Shown in pieces: positions 8,141 through 15,687 of a stretch of 64,000 nt of DNA. The position numbers were made by a program, and so were the translations under genes. The notes beneath the pieces are model-generated. The model was not told where the DNA came from. It was given only the letters and a program-made list of their open reading frames with translations, and ran no database searches. The DNA is taken from contig JAGATC010000010.1 of the NCBI GenBank assembly GCA_017621455.1, forward strand, positions 124,001 through 188,000. The letters are read 5' to 3'. The stretch's first letter is position 1, and the number at the start of each line of letters is the position of its first letter. Source of the stretch: Alistipes sp. (lineage in GTDB: Bacteria > Bacteroidota > Bacteroidia > Bacteroidales > Rikenellaceae).

Positions 8141-8791
8141 ATGAGAAAGATTCTTCTACTAATTATAGGCATCGCGGCCATGACCGTTGGTGCGAGTGCA
8201 GCATCGCCTGCGGGCAGCTACGATGAAGAGCTTGCAGGGCGCAACGGCAGCTTCACAGCAGTAAAACCCCAGGTGGAGGTCAACGTGGGATATGTCACTG
8301 GCGGTAAGCTCAACACCAAGAGCTTCGGTAGGCTCAACACCAACCTCTCACGCCCCTATGTCGAGGCGATATTTGGTGCGCGCCTTAACGACTACCTCTT
8401 TGCGGGTGTGGGCGTGGGTGTGCAGTATGCCTATGGTGAGTGCAAGCTCGTTGGCATAGCCACCCCCAATGCTCCTGAAACGTGGGGTACGGTGGGCATA
8501 CCCATCTACCTGAATATCAAGGGTTGCTACCCCGTGTCGCGAATATTTACGCCATATATCTCGGTGAGCCTCGGTGGCGACGTCATCGTGGCGTCGAACT
8601 TCGCACGCGAGGGCTACGGCAAGATTCGTGGTGGCCTGCTGATGAAGTTTGGTGCGGGTGTAACCATCTCGCGCTTCAACCTTGGCCTCGGCCTGTCGTC
8701 GCAGAGCTTGGAGTGGAAGAGCCCTGCGGGTGTAACCAACTTCAAGGCGGGAACAAACGCCTTCTACATAGAGGCGGGCGTAGCGTTCTAA
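8141..8791 (+). CDS. Outer-membrane beta-barrel protein
   Basis: 216 residues with a cleavable signal (MRKILLLIIGIAAMTVGASA). The mature part shows alternating hydrophobic and polar stretches and many Gly/aromatic residues (FAGVGVGVQYAYGEC, ISVSLGGDVIVASNF, NAFYIEAGVAF), ending in Phe, as expected for a small OmpW/OmpX-like barrel inserted by BAM. It resembles the porin-family or outer-membrane beta-barrel proteins common in Bacteroidota. It is downstream of the CotH lipoprotein in the same probable transcript and ends before a strong hairpin. Function unknown. Confidence 0.78.
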   Translation: MRKILLLIIGIAAMTVGASAASPAGSYDEELAGRNGSFTAVKPQVEVNVGYVTGGKLNTKSFGRLNTNLSRPYVEAIFGARLNDYLFAGVGVGVQYAYGECKLVGIATPNAPETWGTVGIPIYLNIKGCYPVSRIFTPYISVSLGGDVIVASNFAREGYGKIRGGLLMKFGAGVTISRFNLGLGLSSQSLEWKSPAGVTNFKAGTNAFYIEAGVAF

Positions 8792-8815
8792 CGGTGGTAA
8801 AATATAGAAATGAGA

Positions 8816-8842
8816 GAGGCTGACTAATTGATAGTCAGCCTC
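8816..8842. terminator. Bidirectional hairpin between the beta-barrel gene and the sialidase gene
   Basis: Perfect 11-base-pair stem, GAGGCTGACTA with TAGTCAGCCTC, loop ATTGA. It lies between converging genes and can end transcription from both sides. Confidence 0.75.
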
Positions 8843-8870
8843 TTAGTGTTTAGGTGGGGTGGATAGTACG

Positions 8871-10214
8871 TTATCTGTAGCTGTACTTGCCCTCGGTGAG
8901 CTCCTCTATCGAGAGGCTCTCGTAGATGATGGTGTAGCCGCCATAGGCGTAGTCGCTCTTGCCGTGGGTCTCCTCCTCGAACAGGAGGCCGAGGTTGTTG
9001 TCCTTCTGCCAGATCATAGTGGAGTAGGCAGAGTTCAACTTCGTAACCTGCAATACGCCATCCCAGTCGCGGGCAAGCTCGTAGGGCGAGATGTAGTCGT
9101 CAATCTCCGAGGCGAGCTCTTTGTAGTATATACCCACGTTGGCACGCTGTGGTCCTAAGGGTATCGACTGCAAGAGGAGGTACATCTCCTTATTGTCGGC
9201 AGTGCGGATGACGGGTAGAATTAGAACCTCGCCATTTGTAGAGTTGTCGAGGGCAGTGACGCCGTTGTTGTTAGCCCCCGAGAACTGAGCCTCGTCCCAC
9301 GAGCCTGTGCCTGAGGCTACATCGCTGAAGGTGAAGATGTTGTAGTAGCGACCGCCGTTGTAGCGTGAGCTGATTAGAATATTTCCGTTGGGTAGCTCCT
9401 CGACCTTAGGCTCGTCGGCAGTGCGGTAGACGGCAGGTTCATTTATGTCGCCAAGCACGCTCCAGCTACCACCAAAATCGTCTGAGAAGAGGACATAATT
9501 CATGTGGTTGGCACTCTTATCACGTACCAATACGGCGCAATAGAGGCGGTAGTGGCTGCCCGCCTTTACGGTAGAGCTCTGCATGATGCGTCCCGATGCC
9601 ACGAACATAGAGCGCACAGGGCCGTATGTCGAGGCGTCGAACTGCGAGTAGATAGTCTCGGCAATATCCTCGGGCTCGCTCCACGTCTGTCCACCATCCT
9701 CGGAGTAGAAGCGTGCGATGCACTGGTGGAGGTTGCGTGTGCCGTTCTGGAACGAGACATTACCCGCGCAGCTGAGCAGGAGGACTCTGTTGGACTCCCT
9801 ATCTGCCACAATGCAGGGGTCGCCATAGCCTACGCTCATAAAGTCGGTAGCCTTGTCGCCCTTACCCTCGATGAGGGGCTTTACCTCGCTCCAGGTGTGT
9901 CCGTGGTTGTCGGAGATGGCATAGTGTAGGTCGATGCGGCCATAGTTGGTGACGCCGATGTCGGTGCCGCTATGGCGGTAGTCGGCAACAGCGATAAGTC
10001 GTCCCGAGGGGGTTACTGCAAGCGACGGAATGCGGTATGGTATGTCGTTGGGGTTGAGCAACTCGAACAGCTCATATCGCTCGGCAGTGGGGTGAGTGAT
10101 AGGCTTCGTGCCATTGTCGGGCTTCGTGCCGCTATTGGGTTCATCGCTACAGCCACAGGCGAAGCCGAGAGCTACGCATACCAAAAGGCTTGTTAGCAGT
10201 GTGTTGATTCTCAT
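8871..10214 (-). CDS. Exo-alpha-sialidase (GH33-like), lipoprotein
   Basis: 447 residues. An N-terminal lipoprotein-type signal ends near Cys20/Cys22. The sialidase RIP motif is in YRIPSLAVTPSG with the following Asp-rich AVADYRH. At least three Asp-boxes (S-x-D-x-G-x-x-W) are seen: SDNHGHTW, SEDGGQTW and SDDFGGSW, giving the six-bladed propeller. Such enzymes cut terminal sialic acids from mucin or host glycans at the cell surface or periplasm. The gene is last in a minus-strand row after dxs and an SDR; no sialic-acid uptake genes are nearby, so it may release sugar for others or to expose underlying glycans. Confidence 0.88.
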   Translation of the reverse strand: MRINTLLTSLLVCVALGFACGCSDEPNSGTKPDNGTKPITHPTAERYELFELLNPNDIPYRIPSLAVTPSGRLIAVADYRHSGTDIGVTNYGRIDLHYAISDNHGHTWSEVKPLIEGKGDKATDFMSVGYGDPCIVADRESNRVLLLSCAGNVSFQNGTRNLHQCIARFYSEDGGQTWSEPEDIAETIYSQFDASTYGPVRSMFVASGRIMQSSTVKAGSHYRLYCAVLVRDKSANHMNYVLFSDDFGGSWSVLGDINEPAVYRTADEPKVEELPNGNILISSRYNGGRYYNIFTFSDVASGTGSWDEAQFSGANNNGVTALDNSTNGEVLILPVIRTADNKEMYLLLQSIPLGPQRANVGIYYKELASEIDDYISPYELARDWDGVLQVTKLNSAYSTMIWQKDNNLGLLFEEETHGKSDYAYGGYTIIYESLSIEELTEGKYSYR

Positions 10215-10231
10215 AGTTTTAGGGTTGTGGG

Positions 10232-10975
10232 TTACTTGCGATAGGTGTAGTATGCACCAGCCTGGCAGGTGGGCATAAGCACGATGTCGTTGACGTTCAT
10301 GTGTGCGGGGAGTGAGAGCATCCAGGCTATAGCCTCGGCAATATCCTCGCCCTGCAATGCCTCGACACCCCTATATACGCCTGCTGCACGCTCCTTGTCG
10401 CCATGGAAGCGCACCTCCGAGAACTCCGTCTCGACCATACCGGGGCGCACCTCGCCAACCTTGATGCCCGCAGAGAGCAGGTCGGCACGCATAGCCTGTG
10501 ATATGGCGTGTACGGCGTGCTTCGAGGCGCAGTATACAGCACCATTCTCGTAGGGCTCAGTGCCCGCGATAGAGCCTATGTTGATGATATGGCCACCCTG
10601 GCCCGCCTCGACCATGGCGTGGCTGATAATCTTAGTGACGTAGAGCAGTCCCTTGACGTTGGTGTCAATCATAGCGTCCCAGTCGCGTGAGTCGCCACGG
10701 TCGATATGCTCCAAGCCCGCAGCGAGACCCGCGTTGTTGACAAGGATGTCGACGCGACCCAGTGGCGTGAGGTGCTCGATGCACTCAGCCTCGCTGCGTA
10801 CGTCGAAGTTAAGCACCTGACATACAGCACCCTTAGCCTCTACCTCAGTTTTAAGTGCCTCGAGGCGCTCCATGCGGCGGCCAGTGATGATAATCTCGGT
10901 GTCGGGGGCGGCAAGTCGTAGTGCCGTGGCGCGACCTATGCCCGACGTCGCACCTGTGATAAGTATTCGCTTCAT
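10232..10975 (-). CDS. Short-chain dehydrogenase/reductase (YdfG-like)
   Basis: 247 residues. Coenzyme motif GATSGIGRATALRL at residues 7-20, ITGRRMERL (basic residues after the second strand, suggesting NADP), NNAG near residue 84, INIGSIAG and the catalytic YCASKHAVHA, then VRPGMVETEF. This arrangement matches the YdfG/serine-3-dehydrogenase branch of classical SDRs, which reduce 3-hydroxy acids or malonic semialdehyde. The start codon is one base after the dxs stop, so it is certainly co-transcribed with dxs. No link with isoprenoid synthesis is implied. Confidence 0.88.
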   Translation of the reverse strand: MKRILITGATSGIGRATALRLAAPDTEIIITGRRMERLEALKTEVEAKGAVCQVLNFDVRSEAECIEHLTPLGRVDILVNNAGLAAGLEHIDRGDSRDWDAMIDTNVKGLLYVTKIISHAMVEAGQGGHIINIGSIAGTEPYENGAVYCASKHAVHAISQAMRADLLSAGIKVGEVRPGMVETEFSEVRFHGDKERAAGVYRGVEALQGEDIAEAIAWMLSLPAHMNVNDIVLMPTCQAGAYYTYRK

Positions 10976-10976
10976 A

Positions 10977-12857
10977 TTATGAGTAGTTTTGTTCTCGGTT
11001 CTCTATCTCATTTAGCAGAGCCTCCTCGTCGTAGCCGCAGTCGTGGTATAGCTCCGCGGGCTTGCCATGCTCTACGAAGGTGTCCTCTATGCCGAGGGTG
11101 ATAACTCTTGTATTGTAGCCGCCGCGTGCAAGGTGGGCAGCAACAGCCTCGCCAACACCGCCACGTATGGCGCCATCCTCGATGGTGATAATTCGCGTGA
11201 ATCGCTTGCCAATCTCATCTAACATCCCCGTATCTAAAGGTTTAGCGTAGCGTAGGTCGTAGACAGCGACGCTACGAGTCGAGCGCTCTGCGGCGCGTAG
11301 TGCCACGTTTGCCATGGTGCCCACGGCGATGATGGCCACATCTCGGCCCTCTCTCAGCTGCTCGCCGCACATATCCACGCCCACAAACTCCGTCTCGCGC
11401 CACTCTACGCCCTCGCCAATGCCGCGGGGGTAGCGTATGACCGTGGGGCTGTCGCTCTTAGCTGCCGTGTACATCATCTGGCGGAGCATCCACTCGTTGC
11501 GTGGTGCCGCGATGGTGAGGTTGGGCACGCAGCCGAAGTAGGCGAGGTCGAAGGCGCCATGGTGTGTGGCACCATCCTCACCCACGATGCCTGCGCGGTC
11601 GAGGCAGAGGACAACGGGGAGGCGTTGCAGCGCCACATCATGGATGACATTGTCGTAGGCGCGCTGCATGAACGAGGAGTAGATGTTGCAGAAGGGGCGT
11701 GCTCCCGCCGCTGCGAGGCCTGCCGAGAAGGTCACGGCATGACCCTCGGCGATGCCCACATCGAAGCAACGCTCGGGGAGCTCCCTCATCATGATGTTCA
11801 TAGAGCACCCCGAGGGCATGGCGGGCGTGATGCCCACAATGCGCTTGTCGCGCTTAGCTAACTCCAAGAGCGTCTCGCCAAAGACATCCTGGTAGCGGTC
11901 GGCGGGGTATGTTGTCGTCGTGCGCTCACCTGTGGCGAGGTTGAAGCGTCCAGGGGCGTGCCATGTTGCGGGGTCACGCTCGGCGGGGTCGTAGCCCTTG
12001 CCCTTGCGTGTCTTGATATGTAGCAGCTTGGGGCCTCCTATGCTCTTGAGGCTGCGTAGCGTATTTACGAGCTCCTCGATGTTGTGGCCGTCGACGATGC
12101 CGAAGTATCGGAAGTTGAGGCTCTCGAAGAGGTTGCTATTTTTGAGTAGTCCCTGCTTCACGGCGTTGCCCGTGGTGCGTGCCATGCGTAGCAGGCGTGG
12201 CGTCTTAGATAGCGCACGCCATGCCGAGCCCTTGAGCGAGTTGTATAGCTTCGAGGTGGACATGCGAACAAGATAGCGGTCGAGGGCGCCCACAGGCTTG
12301 TCTATAGACATCTCGTTGTCGTTGAGGATGACGAGGATGTCTGTCGACTTCGAGGCTCCTGCGTTGTTTAGTCCCTCAAAGGCGAGGCCTCCCGTAAGAG
12401 CACCATCGCCGATGACTGCAACGACGTGATTATTAGTGTTTTGCAGCTCCATGGCCTTGGCTATGCCGAATGCTGCAGATATGCTCACCGAGGAGTGTCC
12501 TGCGCCAAAGCTGTCGTAGGGGCTCTCCTCACGGCGTGGAAAGCCACTTATGCCCCCACGCTTGCGGTTGCTAAGAAAGGCCTCGCGGCGCCCTGTGATA
12601 ATCTTGTGGGCGTATGCCTGGTGTCCCACATCCCATACGATGCGGTCCTCGGGGGTGTTGTAGACGTAGTGTAGTGCCACGGTGAGCTCCACGGTGCCGA
12701 GGCTCGAGCCGAGATGTCCAGGGTTTGTGGCGCAACACTCCAATATGTAGTGACGTAGCTCCTCGGCGTAGCTCTTAAGCTCCGCTACCGAGAACTTGCG
12801 CATATCCTCAGGCGTGTCTACCGCCGTAAGGTATTTGTATTCAGGAGTTTCCGTCAT
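10977..12857 (-). CDS. dxs: 1-deoxy-D-xylulose-5-phosphate synthase
   Basis: 626 residues, normal length. It joins pyruvate and glyceraldehyde 3-phosphate with thiamine diphosphate, the first step of the MEP isoprenoid pathway. Visible motifs: GHQAYAHKIITGR, the TPP/Mg site IGDGALTGGLAFEGLNNAG, LNDNEMSID, and in the transketolase pyrimidine domain DRAGIVGEDGATHHG. The MEP pathway is also represented by ispG at 46251. It is the first gene of a minus-strand unit with an SDR and a sialidase, and its leader carries a hairpin (12898-12927) and a good promoter. Confidence 0.98.
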   Translation of the reverse strand: MTETPEYKYLTAVDTPEDMRKFSVAELKSYAEELRHYILECCATNPGHLGSSLGTVELTVALHYVYNTPEDRIVWDVGHQAYAHKIITGRREAFLSNRKRGGISGFPRREESPYDSFGAGHSSVSISAAFGIAKAMELQNTNNHVVAVIGDGALTGGLAFEGLNNAGASKSTDILVILNDNEMSIDKPVGALDRYLVRMSTSKLYNSLKGSAWRALSKTPRLLRMARTTGNAVKQGLLKNSNLFESLNFRYFGIVDGHNIEELVNTLRSLKSIGGPKLLHIKTRKGKGYDPAERDPATWHAPGRFNLATGERTTTTYPADRYQDVFGETLLELAKRDKRIVGITPAMPSGCSMNIMMRELPERCFDVGIAEGHAVTFSAGLAAAGARPFCNIYSSFMQRAYDNVIHDVALQRLPVVLCLDRAGIVGEDGATHHGAFDLAYFGCVPNLTIAAPRNEWMLRQMMYTAAKSDSPTVIRYPRGIGEGVEWRETEFVGVDMCGEQLREGRDVAIIAVGTMANVALRAAERSTRSVAVYDLRYAKPLDTGMLDEIGKRFTRIITIEDGAIRGGVGEAVAAHLARGGYNTRVITLGIEDTFVEHGKPAELYHDCGYDEEALLNEIENREQNYS

Positions 12858-12897
12858 GATTAGTCGCTGTTATATTCAAGAATAGTGCCATACCTAT

Positions 12898-12927
12898 CCG
12901 CGGGGTGTAACCCTTTGGGTTACGCGG
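12898..12927 (-). promoter_or_regulatory. Hairpin in the dxs 5' leader
   Basis: Seven perfect pairs GTAACCC/GGGTTAC with a three-base loop; four outer pairs (CCGC with GCGG) across a bulge. It lies between the dxs promoter and its start codon, so it would be transcribed in the leader. Function unknown. Confidence 0.45.
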
Positions 12928-12946
12928 GTGGGGGATATTCAAGTTA

Positions 12947-12976
12947 CAAATATAACGATTTTTTTTGAAAGAGCAA
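12947..12976 (-). promoter_or_regulatory. Bacteroidota promoter for dxs
   Basis: On the minus strand: TTG at 12974-12976, a 19-base spacer and TATATTTG at 12947-12954, an exact consensus. The leader to the dxs start is about 85 bases. Confidence 0.6.
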
Positions 12977-13065
12977 GCAGACTCGGTGGGTTAGTTAAGA
13001 CGGGTAGTGAAAAGCAGCGTATGCAACCACAATAGTGGAACAATATAGAATGTTATAAAATTTTT

Positions 13066-13103
13066 CGTTGATGTGTTAGATTTACGCAATGATAACTCTC
13101 TAT
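13066..13103 (+). promoter_or_regulatory. Copy 1 of a 38-base element shared with 44883-44920
   Basis: 32 of 38 bases are identical to the copy at 44883-44920, including a run of 19 (TGTGTTAGATTTACGCAAT). It ends 94 bases before ATG 13197; the other copy ends 95 bases before its start codon. TAGATTTA resembles but does not match TAnnTTTG. Probably a shared promoter or operator. Confidence 0.6.
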
Positions 13104-13196
13104 GTATACAAACGATATAATGCTGGATATCAGCAGGCCATTTTAACAAATGCGTACAACCCATAATTGATTAACACCATAAACACACATACTACT

Positions 13197-13565
13197 ATGA
13201 GATTCGAACTTAGATCAGGAGAGGTGCTTTTGCAGAAGGAAGAGGGTATAACATGTGGTGAGAACATGACTGAAACCACATGTGGCACACTATATCTCAC
13301 CAACCAGCGAATTGCGTTTGCTGTGTTGTCGGGCGCAAAGAGACTAATAAGTGAGTTTTTCCCCATCTTCGCTGGTAACGACATAGTGTGGGAGGCAAAT
13401 CTCAACGAGATTACGAAACTTGGCCAGAGAATTAGTCGCATGTTTGTAGCACGTGCCATATGGACACCCACGGCCACATATAGCTTTGTAGTCAATGGTG
13501 GAGCATGGCCATCGCGCATTAGGGATGCTGTAGATAGCGCCCGAAAGAGAGAGAACGCCTCGTAG
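13197..13565 (+). CDS. Small GRAM/PH-like domain protein
   Basis: 122 residues from ATG 13197 (MRFELRSGE). A start ten codons earlier (13167) is possible but the conserved spacing to the upstream element favours 13197. The stretch GTLYLTNQRIAFAVLSG is typical of GRAM or bacterial PH-like domains, where the 'TNxR' strand follows a Gly-Thr turn; it is followed by a hydrophobic loop and NEITKLGQRISR. Such domains in eukaryotes bind lipids or proteins; in bacteria the role is unknown. No signal peptide, so cytoplasmic. A strong hairpin follows at 13678. Confidence 0.7.
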   Translation: MRFELRSGEVLLQKEEGITCGENMTETTCGTLYLTNQRIAFAVLSGAKRLISEFFPIFAGNDIVWEANLNEITKLGQRISRMFVARAIWTPTATYSFVVNGGAWPSRIRDAVDSARKRENAS

Positions 13566-13677
13566 GTTTTGCCGCAGGGGTGTCGTGAAGAATATAAAAA
13601 CTGTTGTTGACGCGCCAGATGGCTTTGTTGTTGAGTAAGCTATCCAAAGTCGATTGAGAATATATAACGTAAAGTCT

Positions 13678-13705
13678 ACATCGTTAGGGTTTGCCCTAAC
13701 GATGT
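13678..13705 (+). terminator. Terminator-like hairpin after the GRAM-like gene
   Basis: Perfect 12-base-pair stem, ACATCGTTAGGG with CCCTAACGATGT around TTTG, followed by TCATTTCTG. Confidence 0.6.
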
Positions 13706-13726
13706 TCATTTCTGATTAGTTGGGTT

Positions 13727-13837
13727 GTCATTATTAGCGCAGCGAAGAATTTGGTAATCTGTGCGATAGTATCATTCATCTTTCATCTTTACTCTCGTCA
13801 GGCCCCTTCGACTGCGCTTCGCTACGCTCAGGATGAC
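13727..13837 (-). repeat. Diverged copy of the GTCAT palindromic repeat, reverse orientation
   Basis: The ends are GTCATTATTAGCGC and CTCAGGATGAC. Read on the minus strand it matches the two 94-base repeats at 14856 and 16419 over both arms (CCTTCGACTGCGC arm and GAAGAATTTGGTAATC arm), with a different, longer middle. Confidence 0.65.
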
Positions 13838-14043
13838 CCGCACATACAAACATGCCCACTCCTCTGTTTGCGGGTATTATTTTTAATACCCACTCCCTGT
13901 CCGCTCCTATTCCATTCCTCTCTCGCATCCCATTCTACTTTCTCGCTCCTCTCTCAAAAAAATATTGCGTTTTCTTAGCTTTTTTGGTTTAATTTTGTTA
14001 TCTTCGCGTTTGATTACTGCTTTTTTATAATTTATGCTAAATT

Positions 14044-14760
14044 ATGGCTACTTCGAAATACAAGCGAATACTGCTCAAGCTTAGCGGCGAGTCGTTGCAG
14101 GGCAAGCAGAACTATGGTCACGATGTGGAGGTGCTTAACGCCTATGCCACACAGATTAAGACCATCCACGAGATGGGCGTAGAGATAGGCATCGTTATCG
14201 GCGGCGGCAACATCTTCCGTGGCATCCAGGGTGCTGGCCGTGGCTTCGACCGCGTGAAGGGCGACCAGATGGGTATGCTCGCAACCATCATCAACTCCCT
14301 CGCGCTACAGTCGGCATTAGAGTCGGCAGGCGTTAAGTGCAGGGTGTTAACATCCATACGCATGGAGCCCATCGGCGAGTACTACTCCAAGGCTAAGGCC
14401 CTCGAGTACCTCGAGGCGGGATATGTCGTCATCATCGGCGGCGGCACATCCAACCCCTACTTCTCGACAGACACAGCCTCGGCACTCCGCGGCATCGAGA
14501 TTGAGGCAGACATCATGTTCAAGGGCACGCGCGTAGATGGCATCTACACCGCCGACCCCGAGAAGGACCCCACGGCGACAAAGTTCGACACCATCACCTT
14601 CGACGAGGTGCTGGCACGCCGCCTCAAGGTCATGGACCAGACGGCATTCACGCTATGCAGGGAGAACCACCTCCCCCTCGTAGTCTTCGACATGGACAGC
14701 GTGGGCAACCTCGAGCGTGTTATCCGCGGCGAAAACATCGGCACGGTAGTGACAGAGTAG
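14044..14760 (+). CDS. pyrH: UMP kinase
   Basis: 238 residues, normal for the bacterial hexameric enzyme of the amino-acid-kinase fold. It phosphorylates UMP to UDP. Visible motifs: KRILLKLSGESLQG (nucleotide phosphate loop) at the N-terminus, IGIVIGGGNIFRG, and the later IIGGGTSNPYFSTDTA, followed by the ATP-site region FKGTRVDGIYTADPEKDP. Close by is frr; pyrH and frr are neighbours in many bacteria, here with a TlpA-like gene between them. A GA-rich tract and a palindromic repeat directly follow the stop codon. Confidence 0.98.
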   Translation: MATSKYKRILLKLSGESLQGKQNYGHDVEVLNAYATQIKTIHEMGVEIGIVIGGGNIFRGIQGAGRGFDRVKGDQMGMLATIINSLALQSALESAGVKCRVLTSIRMEPIGEYYSKAKALEYLEAGYVVIIGGGTSNPYFSTDTASALRGIEIEADIMFKGTRVDGIYTADPEKDPTATKFDTITFDEVLARRLKVMDQTAFTLCRENHLPLVVFDMDSVGNLERVIRGENIGTVVTE

Positions 14761-14855
14761 CGAGAGGGCAGAGAGAGGAGAGAGACAACAGAGACAACAG
14801 AGAGACAACAGAGACAACATAGAGAGGGCAGAGGCAACACGGAAACCTCCCCCTT
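14761..14855 (+). repeat. GA-rich tract with GAGACAACA-type repeats after pyrH
   Basis: Nearly all purine plus short CAACA units (AGAGACAACAGAGACAAC repeated). A very similar tract follows frr at 16246-16320. It precedes the 94-base palindromic repeat in both places. Confidence 0.75.
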
Positions 14856-14949
14856 GTCATCCTGAGCGGAGCGCAGCGTAGTCGAAGGATCTGCCGAGAG
14901 CAAAGAGATTCGCACTGATTACCAGATTCTTCACTTCGTTCAGAATGAC
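14856..14949 (+). repeat. 94-base palindromic repeat, copy A
   Basis: Starts GTCATCCTGAGCGGAGCGCA and ends TTCGTTCAGAATGAC; the two arms are imperfect inverted repeats of each other. It is identical base for base to 16419-16512. It lies between pyrH and the TlpA-like gene. Confidence 0.85.
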
Positions 14950-15043
14950 AGAGAGAGAACAGAGACAACGCGGAAAACGCACACCGCCCTCCCTGAACCT
15001 CCCTGAAAATATTGCTAATTATTAATTAAATTATTTCTATACT

Positions 15044-15133
15044 ATGGCAGAGACTAAACACAAGAACCGTGGCTCAATTGCTACACTGTTGACAATCCTT
15101 GTGGTGCTTGTTGCATCACCGCGCTCATCGTAA
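15044..15133 (+). other. Out-of-frame 5' part of the TlpA-like gene
   Basis: ATG 15044 opens a 29-codon frame (MAETKHKNRGS then a hydrophobic run LLTILVVLV) that stops at 15131-15133. Read in the frame of the downstream gene, the same region continues CITALIVMW. The two pieces together make one clean N-terminal membrane anchor, so a net loss of one base (or four) probably split the gene here. Confidence 0.6.
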
Positions 15134-15666
15134 TGTGGCCCACTGAGACAGAGCCCACCGAGACAACACAAAATAGTGAGACTGATACCGAGGAGGTAGG
15201 TGTCGAGGATGAGGTGGCAGCCGCTACGCTTATCTTCGCGGGCGACAAGGCCCCCGATTTCAGCGTGCAGATGCTCGACGGCAGCCGCGTGATACTATCA
15301 CGCACAGAGGGTAAGCCCACCTTGCTAATATTCTGGGCTACATGGTGTTCGCCCTGTCGTGAGGAGCTGGCACACCTGCAGGAGGGCATTATCGACGTCT
15401 ATGGCGACAGCATCCGCGTGCTCCCCATCTCGCGTGGCGAGAAGCGCGAGGTGGTAGAGGCATTTATAGACCAGATGGGCTACACCTTTAACGTGGGTCT
15501 CGACCCCGACCAGAAGGCATATAGCAATTATGCCACCAACTTCATCCCCCGCTGCTTCGTCATCGAGGCTAACGGCAACGTGCTATACTCGGGTGTAGGC
15601 TACGATGAGAGCGTAGCCCAGGAGGTGCGCGACGCCCTCGATGCAGCACTTGCAAAGAAGATGTAA
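15133..15666 (+). CDS. TlpA-like thioredoxin-fold protein (5' end frameshifted)
   Basis: 177 residues from ATG 15133. A Thr/Glu-rich linker leads to a TlpA/ResA-type domain: APDFSVQMLDGS, then LIFWATWCSPCREELAHLQ with the CxxC redox pair WCSPC, and the cis-Pro region NFIPRCFVIEANG. Members reduce or oxidise disulfides in the periplasm, usually tethered by an N-terminal helix. That helix is visible just upstream (15044-15133) but in another frame. If the frame were restored the protein would be about 207 residues. As it stands, the domain might be made from ATG 15133 without anchor and stay in the cytoplasm. Sequencing error is also possible. Confidence 0.8.
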   Translation: MWPTETEPTETTQNSETDTEEVGVEDEVAAATLIFAGDKAPDFSVQMLDGSRVILSRTEGKPTLLIFWATWCSPCREELAHLQEGIIDVYGDSIRVLPISRGEKREVVEAFIDQMGYTFNVGLDPDQKAYSNYATNFIPRCFVIEANGNVLYSGVGYDESVAQEVRDALDAALAKKM

Positions 15667-15687
15667 TAAATTAAACGACATAGAGTT

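Larger units (their letters stand above)
12858..13196. other. Divergent intergenic region dxs / GRAM-like gene
   Basis: About 340 bases. It holds the dxs leader hairpin and promoter on the minus strand, and on the plus strand the 38-base promoter-like element shared with 44883-44920. No further gene is seen. Confidence 0.7.
13566..14043. other. Intergenic region before pyrH
   Basis: About 480 bases without a convincing gene. It holds a terminator-like hairpin (13678-13705), a diverged reverse-oriented copy of the palindromic repeat (13727-13837), a GGGTATT/AATACCC hairpin (13872-13891) and a pyrimidine-rich tract up to 13957. TAATTTTG (13990-13997) and TATCTTCG (13999-14006) are overlapping candidates for the pyrH promoter. 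Confidence 0.6.

Noticed and set aside
13167-13196. Ten-codon longer start of the GRAM-like protein
   Set aside because: The extra residues (INTINTHTT) look like untranslated leader; the equal spacing of the 38-base element to ATG 13197 and to ATG 45015 favours the later start.
13751-13978. 75-codon plus-strand frame in the gap before pyrH
   Set aside because: It covers a palindromic repeat and a pyrimidine-rich tract, and its product is low-complexity.
14720-14968. Minus-strand frames over the repeat block after pyrH
   Set aside because: They translate the GA-rich tract (as runs of Ser, Leu, Val) and the palindrome; no coding signal.
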